64,000 bases of DNA. Origin: Nitratireductor basaltis (GTDB taxonomy: Bacteria; Pseudomonadota; Alphaproteobacteria; Rhizobiales; Rhizobiaceae). Location: positions 2,451,285 through 2,515,284 of the forward strand of contig NZ_JMQM01000001.1 of the NCBI RefSeq assembly GCF_000733725.1. Direction: 5' to 3'. This document shows positions 17,885 through 24,837 of the stretch, piece by piece. The notes beneath the pieces were generated by a model. It saw nothing but the letters and a program-made list of their open reading frames with translations. It searched no databases and was not told the DNA's origin. Each line of letters opens with the position of its first letter. Positions within the stretch are counted from its first letter, which is position 1. The position numbers and the translations under genes are program-made.

Positions 17885-18138
17885 TGCAGACCCCAAGCTC
17901 GCGTTAAGGTTTTAGGTGCATTCTGGTTCTCGCAGAAGATTTGCCTCGCGAGGTTGTCATGCCCACAGTCGAGACCATCGAGACCATCGGCCTTGCTGCC
18001 ATGCTCGTCTTCATAGCGATCGTGATCTGGCGGGCAGCACATGCCGAGCCAACCGTGCGGAAGGACTGCGCCAACAATGCCAGCGGCTTTTACGGCGGTG
18101 GCGATGGCGGCTCCTGTGACGGAGGCGACTGAAGTCAT
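17881..18138 (-). CDS. Doubtful open frame bridging phnI and phnJ
   Basis: An 85-codon minus-strand frame that fits the phnI-phnJ gap exactly. Its ATG overlaps the phnI stop as ATGA (18135-18138), and its TGA overlaps the phnJ ATG, also as ATGA (17881-17884). The predicted protein is Ala/Gly-rich at the start with several Cys, and I recognise no family. It is antisense to a more protein-like plus-strand frame, so it may merely keep phnI-phnJ translation coupled or be chance. Confidence 0.25.
   Translation of the reverse strand: MTSVASVTGAAIATAVKAAGIVGAVLPHGWLGMCCPPDHDRYEDEHGSKADGLDGLDCGHDNLARQIFCENQNAPKTLTRAWGLQ
17959..18132 (+). CDS. Small membrane protein with Gly/Cys-rich tail, inside the phn operon on the opposite strand
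   Basis: A 57-residue frame starting at ATG 17959, with GAGG 5 nt upstream. It has a short N-terminus, one transmembrane helix (IGLAAMLVFIAIVIW), then a polar tail ending GFYGGGDGGSCDGGD. Small one-helix proteins with a Gly/Cys-rich tail of this kind recur in alphaproteobacteria, but I know no function. The gene is antisense within the phnI-phnJ gap and stops 2 nt before the end of phnI. Composition and ribosome-binding site favour it over the overlapping minus-strand frame. Confidence 0.55.
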   Translation: MPTVETIETIGLAAMLVFIAIVIWRAAHAEPTVRKDCANNASGFYGGGDGGSCDGGD

Positions 18139-19238
18139 TCCGCTGCCTCCCGGCTAGCCTCGCCCTCGCGGCGCTCTTCGAATTCGCGGCGCATCTGGCG
18201 TACGAGGCCGAGTTCGGCCTGGAAATCGACATAGTGGGGCAGTTTCAGATGCTCGACGAAGCCGGTCGCCTGCACATTGTCGGAATGGGAAACCACGAAT
18301 TCCTCGTCCTGTGCGGGCGCGGTGATGTCTTCGCCAAGCTCGCTGGCGCGTAATGCGCGGTCGCAAAGCGCCATGGCCATGGCCTTGCGCTCCGACTGGC
18401 CGAAGACCAGACCATAGCCGCGGGTGAATTGCGGCGGCACCTTCATCGATCCCTTGAACTGGTTGACCATCTGGCACTCGGTGACGCGGATGCGGCCAAG
18501 CGGGACGGGGAAGCCAAGCTCGGGCATATCAAGCTCGATCTCCACCTCCCCGATGCGGATTTCGCCGGCAAAGGGATGGCTGCGCGCATAGCCACGTTGG
18601 GTGGAATAGCCGAGCGCCAGCAGGAAGCCTTCATCACCGCGCGAAAGCGCCTGAAGGCGAGCATCGCGCTCCATCGGATATTCGGGCGGTGTGCGGGTAA
18701 TGTCGGCGGGCTCGTGATTGTCACCACGGGCGTCGTCGCTCTCAATAAGCCCTTCGCCTGCGAGAATGTCGGTGACGCGAGGCATGTCTGCAGCGTCATC
18801 CTCGCGACGTTCCGGCTCGGCAGGCGCATCCTCGCCGGCAAGTGCGGGGTCAAGCAGACGATGCGTGTAATCGAAGGTCGGCCCCAGCAACTGGCCGCCG
18901 GGCAGGTCCTTGTAGGTTGCGGAGATGCGGCGTTCCACCTGCATGGCGGCGGTGTCGATGGGGCGAGAATAGCCAAAGCGCGGCAGAGTGGTGCGATAGG
19001 CGCGCAGAAGGAAGATTGCCTCGATCATGTCGCCACGCGCCTGCCGCACGGCAAGCGCTGCAAGACCCGTATCGTAGAGCGAGCCTTCGGCCATGACGCG
19101 ATCGACAGCAAGTGAGAGCTGGCCCGCGATCTGCTCCAGCGTGAGTGCGGGAACCGCACGGTCGCCGCGTCTTCGGTCTGCAAGCAGGCGATGCGCGTTG
19201 TCGATGGCGGCCTCACCGCCCTTGACGGCAACATACAT
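18135..19238 (-). CDS. phnI: C-P lyase core subunit PhnI
   Basis: A 367-residue subunit of the PhnGHIJ core; in the pathway it acts as a nucleosidase that displaces the base of ATP for the phosphonate (with PhnG, H and L). It begins MYVAVKGGEAAIDNAHRLLADRRRGD, the conserved opening. It includes RGYGLVFGQSERKAMAMALCDRAL and SHSDNVQATGFVEHLKLPHYVDFQAEL near the C-terminus. It starts 3 nt after phnH. Downstream, phnJ does not follow directly as it usually does. Confidence 0.96.
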   Translation of the reverse strand: MYVAVKGGEAAIDNAHRLLADRRRGDRAVPALTLEQIAGQLSLAVDRVMAEGSLYDTGLAALAVRQARGDMIEAIFLLRAYRTTLPRFGYSRPIDTAAMQVERRISATYKDLPGGQLLGPTFDYTHRLLDPALAGEDAPAEPERREDDAADMPRVTDILAGEGLIESDDARGDNHEPADITRTPPEYPMERDARLQALSRGDEGFLLALGYSTQRGYARSHPFAGEIRIGEVEIELDMPELGFPVPLGRIRVTECQMVNQFKGSMKVPPQFTRGYGLVFGQSERKAMAMALCDRALRASELGEDITAPAQDEEFVVSHSDNVQATGFVEHLKLPHYVDFQAELGLVRQMRREFEERREGEASREAAE

Positions 19239-19241
19239 GGC

Positions 19242-19853
19242 TCAGCCCTCCTTCATGGTGATGCGGGTTGTGCGCGGCAGGCAGGCGATGCCGGCACGGG
19301 AGACGAGAACAAGATCCACTCCGCGGGGATAGCGCCCAATGTTCTGCGCCCATTGCTGCAGGAAATGGCGCGGCATGGGTGTGGGCGAGAGCTCCGCCTG
19401 CTCGCGGATGCCGGGACCGGAAAGGCGAAGCGCCTCGCCGTGGCTGAGATTGTCGACCTGCAGGATGATCGTGGCGGAGCGATCCGGATAGGATTGGGAG
19501 CCTTGAGCGAAATTCTCCAGCGCGATCAGTTCCGATGGCTGGCTGACAAGGACGAAATGGGCTGCACTTGGCTGGGCGGCGACGGGTGCGCCGGTGTGGA
19601 AGCCGAGCCAGGTGGTCACGGCCTTTTCCGCAGCAAGTCCCGCATCAAGCCATATCGGCGTATCCGCGTCGCATAGCGTGAGAGCAACCGCGCCTGCTTC
19701 GGGCGAAAGCGGGGCGGGCGGGCGCGGCAGAGCAATGTCGCGGAAGATGGAGCCCGGGCGCGCCATCGCATCCATGAGGCCGCGAAAATTTGTTTGCGCC
19801 TGCATCACGGCGTCATGAAAGCCGCCTTCGATTGCCATTTCTTCCATGCGCAT
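19242..19853 (-). CDS. phnH: C-P lyase core subunit PhnH
   Basis: This 203-residue PLP-transferase-fold subunit lacks catalytic residues and is part of the PhnGHIJ complex. Characteristic segments are GGFHDAVMQAQTNFRGLMDAMARPG near the start and RYPRGVDLVLVSRAGIACLPRTTRI at the end. Its ATG shares one base with the phnG stop (TGATG), indicating translational coupling. Confidence 0.95.
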   Translation of the reverse strand: MRMEEMAIEGGFHDAVMQAQTNFRGLMDAMARPGSIFRDIALPRPPAPLSPEAGAVALTLCDADTPIWLDAGLAAEKAVTTWLGFHTGAPVAAQPSAAHFVLVSQPSELIALENFAQGSQSYPDRSATIILQVDNLSHGEALRLSGPGIREQAELSPTPMPRHFLQQWAQNIGRYPRGVDLVLVSRAGIACLPRTTRITMKEG

Positions 19854-20299
19854 CAGTCTTCCCCTCTCGTCATGGTGAAGAAGTCCACCCTTGTCGCAGC
19901 CGTTTCCTCGCGCTGGAGTCTGTCCTCTGCCTCCTGCTCGTGGCGCAGCGGAAACAGGATTTGCGTGTCGATGCGACTTGCATGTTCGGAACGCTGGCGA
20001 AGGGCATCGAGAAGTGCCGAAAGGCGCACCTTTTCCTGATCGCGGCCCAGCGCATAGGCGTGGCCGATCTCACCGGTCGGCAGCTTCACGCTGGCGCGCG
20101 TGACGGTCGCGTCTCCGAAATTGAAAGGCGAACCCCCGCCGCCGATGCGCCCGCGCAATGCGACGAGGCCGGTTTCCGGCCCGCGCAGATCCTGCGCTTC
20201 GGAGGGCAGTTCATGTTGACTGAACAATTCGCCGAGGCGCTTGCCCGGAGCGCGAGCGAGGATACCCATCGCCTCCTGCCGTGAAAGTGCTGCCGTCAT
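19853..20299 (-). CDS. phnG: C-P lyase core subunit PhnG
   Basis: A 148-residue first gene of the operon. Family segments are RQEAMGILARAP, LRGPETGLVALRGRIGGGGSPFNFGDATVTRASV and GHAYALGRDQEKVRLSALLDAL. I chose ATG 20299 because GAGG lies 8 nt upstream; ATG 20305 has only 2 nt spacing and the frame is open to 20335. A candidate PhnF operator lies just upstream. phnCDE, phnM and phnN are not in this window. Confidence 0.94.
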   Translation of the reverse strand: MTAALSRQEAMGILARAPGKRLGELFSQHELPSEAQDLRGPETGLVALRGRIGGGGSPFNFGDATVTRASVKLPTGEIGHAYALGRDQEKVRLSALLDALRQRSEHASRIDTQILFPLRHEQEAEDRLQREETAATRVDFFTMTRGED

Positions 20300-20315
20300 C
20301 TTCATCACCTCATAT

Positions 20316-20335
20316 TTGTATATTGCTCTATACAA
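20316..20335. promoter_or_regulatory. Candidate PhnF operator between phnG and phnF
   Basis: An exact inverted repeat, TTGTATA (20316-20322) and TATACAA (20329-20335), with a 6-bp spacer. It lies 17 bp upstream of the phnG ATG and about 70 bp from the divergent phnF start. GntR/HutC-type regulators bind such dyads. Assignment to PhnF is by position. Confidence 0.5.
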
Positions 20336-20404
20336 CTAGATGTCTTAAGTTCTTCTCCTAGTCTCGATCCGTGACGGGTGTGTGACAGACCGGAGAAAAA
20401 TGAA

Positions 20405-21151
20405 GTGAGCAATGCAGGCGTGATGGAGAGGCGCAGCGGGGTCGCGCTCTGGCGGCAGATTGCGGATCGCATTCGCCATGAGCTTCGTGAGGGACTGGCC
20501 AATCACGAAGGCAGGCTGCCGCCGGAAATGGAGCTTGCGGTCCGGTTCGGCGTCAACCGACATACAGTGCGGGCCGCCATCCGCTCGCTGATCGACGAGG
20601 GCATCCTGCGCGCTGAACAGGGTCGCGGGACCTTCGTGCAAAGTCGGCCGAAACTCGCCTATCCCATCCGCCGTCGCACGCGATTTTCCGAAGGCCTCTC
20701 CGGGCAGGCGCGCAAGGCGCGGGGCATATTGTTAGCGCATGATTACTTACCGGCGGCGGAGAGCGTGGCAGAACAGCTTGGCCTGAAAGCTGGCGCACAG
20801 ATCCTGCGGCTGGAGACACTGTCCTTTGCCGATGGCTGGCCAATTTCACGGGCCATCAGCCATTTTGATGCCGCGCGTTTCGAGGGGCTGGAAAGGCATT
20901 TCGAGGAGACCGGAAGCATTACCGCATCGTTCAGGCGGCTGGGGCTGGAGGACTACACCCGGCGTGAGACCGCCATCACCGCTCAGCATACCGAGAGTGC
21001 CGATCTTGAACATCTGAAGCTTTCGCCCGGTGCCATCATTCTGATCACGCAGGCGGTGAATGTGGATGGCGAGGGCACGCCCGTGCAATATTCGCTGACA
21101 CGATTTGCCGCCGACCGGGTCGAACTGCAGGTGGACGGGCGCGAGATCTGA
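20405..21151 (+). CDS. phnF: Phosphonate-operon GntR/HutC-family regulator PhnF
   Basis: A 248-residue regulator. The N-terminal winged helix has LWRQIADRIRHELREG, LPPEMELAVRFGVNRHTVRAAIRSLIDEGILRAEQGRGTFV. The C-terminal UTRA effector domain includes ILRLETLSFADGWPISRAISHF. It is divergent from phnG and probably represses it. GTG 20405 is preferred (GGAG 9 nt upstream); ATG 20423 is an alternative. Confidence 0.93.
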   Translation: MSNAGVMERRSGVALWRQIADRIRHELREGLANHEGRLPPEMELAVRFGVNRHTVRAAIRSLIDEGILRAEQGRGTFVQSRPKLAYPIRRRTRFSEGLSGQARKARGILLAHDYLPAAESVAEQLGLKAGAQILRLETLSFADGWPISRAISHFDAARFEGLERHFEETGSITASFRRLGLEDYTRRETAITAQHTESADLEHLKLSPGAIILITQAVNVDGEGTPVQYSLTRFAADRVELQVDGREI

Positions 21152-21252
21152 CCTTCCTCTCACGGCGAATTGAGTGCTTCGCGAGCAGGTTGCGCGTTGC
21201 CATGACGCTCGCCCTCGTGCTCAATCAGCCGCGAAACATTCCGGAGGTTTTC

Positions 21253-22473
21253 GTGCTCAAGAAGCTGACCATCGCCCTGTCGCTGTCATTTGTCGGCAGC
21301 CTCGCCCATGCCGACAGTCCCGATATCGCCAACTGGGAGAGCGTGGTTGAAGAGGCGCGCGGGCAGACGGTCTATTTCAATGCATGGGGCGGCGCGGAAA
21401 ACATCAATGCCTATCTGGAATGGGTGGGTGAGGAACTGCGCGACTGCTGCGAAATCGAGCTTGCGCATGTGAAGCTCGATGACACGGCCAACGCCGTGGC
21501 CAAGGTTGTTGCAGAACGTGCCGCGGGTCGCGATCAGGGCGGTTCGGTCGATCTCATCTGGATCAATGGCGAGAATTTCGCCTCCATGAAGGAGCGCGGC
21601 CTGCTTCTGGAGAAGGGATGGGCGGAAAAGCTGCCCAATTGGTTATTCGTCGATATCGCAAACAAGCCGACGGTGCTGACCGATTTCACCATTCCCGTGG
21701 AAGGACAGGCCGCCCCCTGGGGCATGGCAAAGCTCGTCTTCTTTTACGACTCGGCCCGCCTGGAGGAAGTCAGCCTGCCCTCCAGTGCGGACGAACTGCT
21801 CGATTGGGCAGAAGCCAATCCGGGACGTTTCTCCTATCCGTCACCGCCGGATTTCATTGGCAGTTCCTTCCTCAAGCAAGTGCTGATCGAAACGGTTGGC
21901 GATCCGACCGTGCTGCAACAGCCGGCCGATGAGGCTGATTTCGACACCGCGAGCGCGCCGCTGTTCGACTATCTCGACCGGCTGCACAAGGTGGCATGGC
22001 GCGAGGGACGCGCCTTTCCGCAGAACTATCCGGCCATGAAGCAGCTTCTGGCCGATGGCGAACTTGAAATCATCTTCGCCTTCAACCCGTCCGAAGCCTC
22101 CAACGCCATTGCCAATTTCGAGTTGCCGGACACGGTGCGTTCATTCACCTTCGAGGAAGGCACGCTCGGCAACACGCATTTCGTGGCCATTCCCTACAAT
22201 GCCTCGGCCAAGGCAGGTGCGCTGGTAACGGCGAATTTCCTCATGTCGCCGGAGGCGCAGTTGCGCAAGCAGGACCCAGAGGTCTGGGGCGACCCGACCG
22301 TTCTCGGCATGGACAAGTTGCCTGAAACGCTTCAGGCGGATTTCGCCGCGCTGGATCTTGGTATCGCCACGCTTGCGCCGGAAGAGCTTGGACCGGTTCT
22401 GGAAGAGCCGCATCCAAGCTGGATGGAGCGCGTGGAGGAAGCCTGGAAACGGCGCTACACGGTTGGCAACTGA
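21253..22473 (+). CDS. ynjB: ABC importer substrate-binding protein, YnjB type
   Basis: A 406-residue periplasmic binding protein. GTG 21253 has a near-ideal GGAGG 5 nt upstream and starts a Sec signal peptide (VLKKLTIALSLSFVGSLAHA). Mature segments such as VYFNAWGGAENINAYLEWVGEEL, LIWINGENFASMKERGLL and FAFNPSEASNAIANFELP fit the YnjB family. Its transport substrate is uncertain even in E. coli. It lies about 100 bp after phnF, where many relatives carry a phosphonate transporter. Confidence 0.88.
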   Translation: MLKKLTIALSLSFVGSLAHADSPDIANWESVVEEARGQTVYFNAWGGAENINAYLEWVGEELRDCCEIELAHVKLDDTANAVAKVVAERAAGRDQGGSVDLIWINGENFASMKERGLLLEKGWAEKLPNWLFVDIANKPTVLTDFTIPVEGQAAPWGMAKLVFFYDSARLEEVSLPSSADELLDWAEANPGRFSYPSPPDFIGSSFLKQVLIETVGDPTVLQQPADEADFDTASAPLFDYLDRLHKVAWREGRAFPQNYPAMKQLLADGELEIIFAFNPSEASNAIANFELPDTVRSFTFEEGTLGNTHFVAIPYNASAKAGALVTANFLMSPEAQLRKQDPEVWGDPTVLGMDKLPETLQADFAALDLGIATLAPEELGPVLEEPHPSWMERVEEAWKRRYTVGN

Positions 22474-22498
22474 CGACACATTGCGCAACGCAAACAGC

Positions 22499-24184
22499 AT
22501 GGTTCGCCCGACCATCCTCGGGCCGGCGCTGACAGTCCTGCTTCTGGCGGGACCGGTGGCATTCGGGCTGGCTGGCACGGTCCTGCCTGCATTCGGAATC
22601 GCTCCCGGCTTTGGCGGAGGCGGATTCAGCCTTCATTATTTTCGGGAGCTTTTCGCCCAGCCTGCGCTCTTCTGCTCGATCACGCTTTCACTCAGTTCGG
22701 GCCTCGCCTGTGCCGTTCTTTCGCTCCTGATCGTGATGCTTTTCACGGCAGCATTTGCGGGAACGGCGACATTCCGGCGGATGCAGCATCTGCTGGGACC
22801 GCTGCTGTCGCTGCCCCATGCGGCCGCAGCGCTTGCCATTGCCTTCCTGATTGCGCCATCAGGCATGATCATGCGCCTCATCTCGCCGGAGCTTACGGGC
22901 TGGCAGCGGCCACCGGACCTGCTTATCGTTCACGACCGGCTGGCGTTTTCCATGATCGGCGCGCTGGTCGCCAAGGAAGTTCCCTTCCTGCTTCTCATGA
23001 CCCTTGCCGCGCTGCCCCAGGCTCCTGTCGAGAGGGTTCGCCAACTGACAGGCGCGCTGGGCTACGGGCGGATTGCGGGCTTCATCCATGGGGCATGGCC
23101 GGGAATTTACCGCCAGATCCGGCTGCCGGTCTTCGCAGTCATCGCCTTTGCCTCGTCCAATGTGGAGGTCGCACTCATTCTGGGACCGACCCAGCCGCCC
23201 ACGCTTGCCGCGCGGCTGGTGACGTGGATGGGCGATCCGGATCTCTCGCAGCGCCATCTTGCATCGGCGGGCGCGCTGCTGCAGCTCCTGGTGACGGGAT
23301 TGGCACTTTGCATCTGGATCGGAATGGAGCACCTGCTTGCCGCCTTGCGCAACAAGGCTGCCTGCGCCGGCCTGCGTATGCGCCGCGATGGGCCTTTACA
23401 GGTGTTCTCTCTGGCAGCGATGGTCATCTCGGCTGGAGCGATATTCGCAGGACTTGGTGCGCTGGCCTTCTGGTCATTTGCCGGGCTATGGCAGTTCCCC
23501 GATTTCCTGCCAAGCGGCTTCACGCTCAGAAACTGGATGAAGGCGCTGCCTCGGGTGGTGGAACCACTTGGCACGACACTTCTCGTGGGTGTTGTGAGCG
23601 CGCTGATTGCTGCGCTTCTGACAGTCCTGTGCCTCGTTCATGAAGACCGCACCGGCAAGCGCGCGGGACGGGGGGCGGAAGCGCTGATCTATCTGCCGCT
23701 GATCGTGCCTCAGGTGACTTTCATATTCGGACTGCAGTTCCTGCTCGTTGCAAGCGGTTGGCTTGCCACGCTGCCGGCACTGCTTTTTGCCCATCTCGTC
23801 TTCGTCATGCCCTATGCCTATCTGTGCCTGAAGGACCCGTGGCGCAGTTTCGACCGGCGTTACGAGCAGGTGGCGGCGGGGCTTGGCAAGTCGCCGATGA
23901 CAACGCTTTTCAGAATACGCCTGCCCATGATGCTGCGCCCGCTTCTGGTGCTTTTCGCAATCGGGTTTTCTGTGTCGGTGGGCCTCTATCTGCCGACAGT
24001 TCTGATTGGCGCAGGGCGCCTGACCACCATTACGAGCGAGGCTGTGGCGCTTGCCTCAGGAGGCAATCGGCGCATCATCGGCGTCTATGCCTTTTTCCAG
24101 ATGCTGTTGCCGGTTGCGGGCTTTGCCATTGCCACGCTCGTGCCGGCGCTGATATTCCGGCGCTTTCGCGGGATGCAGGTGTGA
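22499..24184 (+). CDS. ynjC: ABC importer permease, YnjC type (two fused permease domains)
   Basis: A 561-residue membrane protein with about twelve transmembrane segments arranged as two binding-protein-dependent permease domains, as in ThiP or FbpB. The N-terminal half carries the coupling loop around VERVRQLTGALGYGRIAGFIHGAWP. The second carries RYEQVAAGLGKSPMTTLFRIRLPMM. ATG 22499 is the most natural start, 25 nt after ynjB, but has no clear ribosome-binding site. The stop overlaps the ynjD GTG by 4 nt. Confidence 0.9.
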   Translation: MVRPTILGPALTVLLLAGPVAFGLAGTVLPAFGIAPGFGGGGFSLHYFRELFAQPALFCSITLSLSSGLACAVLSLLIVMLFTAAFAGTATFRRMQHLLGPLLSLPHAAAALAIAFLIAPSGMIMRLISPELTGWQRPPDLLIVHDRLAFSMIGALVAKEVPFLLLMTLAALPQAPVERVRQLTGALGYGRIAGFIHGAWPGIYRQIRLPVFAVIAFASSNVEVALILGPTQPPTLAARLVTWMGDPDLSQRHLASAGALLQLLVTGLALCIWIGMEHLLAALRNKAACAGLRMRRDGPLQVFSLAAMVISAGAIFAGLGALAFWSFAGLWQFPDFLPSGFTLRNWMKALPRVVEPLGTTLLVGVVSALIAALLTVLCLVHEDRTGKRAGRGAEALIYLPLIVPQVTFIFGLQFLLVASGWLATLPALLFAHLVFVMPYAYLCLKDPWRSFDRRYEQVAAGLGKSPMTTLFRIRLPMMLRPLLVLFAIGFSVSVGLYLPTVLIGAGRLTTITSEAVALASGGNRRIIGVYAFFQMLLPVAGFAIATLVPALIFRRFRGMQV

Positions 24185-24837
24185 CGGATATCGTGACGGA
24201 CAGGGCCGGACTTCTTCTGCAGGATGTGGTGATCCGCCACGGCGATCGCGTTCTCGTGGCGCTGACGCAGCATGTGGCGCCGGGCGAAGTGCTGACCGTG
24301 ATGGGCCCATCGGGCGCAGGCAAGTCCACGCTGCTTGGGTTTATCGGCGGCTTTCTCGATCCGGTTTTCGACGCGGAAGGCCGTGTGATCGTGGATGGGG
24401 ACGACATCACAGATGCTGCGCCTGAGACACGCCATGCCGGGCTTTTGTTCCAGGACCCGCTGCTCTTTCCGCATATGAGTGTCGCGGGCAATCTGATGTT
24501 TGCACTTCCTGCCGACATTCGAGGGCATATGGCGCGCATGGCGCTGGTGGATGAAGCGCTGCGCGGGGTGGAGCTTGAAGGATTGGGCGCCCGCGATACC
24601 GAAACGTTGTCGGGTGGCCAGAAGGCGCGCGTTGCGCTGGCGCGGGTGCTGCTTTCACGGCCGCGCATGCTGCTTCTGGATGAGCCCTTTTCCAAGCTCG
24701 ATCAGGCGCTTCGGGGGCAGATGCGCGAACTAGTTTTCGCCAAGGCGCGGGAAAGCCGGTTGCCTGTTCTGCTGGTCACGCACGATCCGGCTGATGCGCA
24801 AGCAGCCGGCGGCACGACGATCACGCTTGAACCATGA
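24181..24837 (+). CDS. ynjD: ABC importer ATPase, YnjD type
   Basis: A 218-residue ATPase with Walker A MGPSGAGKSTLLG, signature LSGGQKARVALARVLL and Walker B MLLLDEPFSKLD. It starts at GTG 24181, overlapping ynjC (GTGA), and its stop overlaps hrpB (ATGA). It energises the YnjBC importer. Length matches E. coli YnjD. Confidence 0.92.
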   Translation: MTDIVTDRAGLLLQDVVIRHGDRVLVALTQHVAPGEVLTVMGPSGAGKSTLLGFIGGFLDPVFDAEGRVIVDGDDITDAAPETRHAGLLFQDPLLFPHMSVAGNLMFALPADIRGHMARMALVDEALRGVELEGLGARDTETLSGGQKARVALARVLLSRPRMLLLDEPFSKLDQALRGQMRELVFAKARESRLPVLLVTHDPADAQAAGGTTITLEP

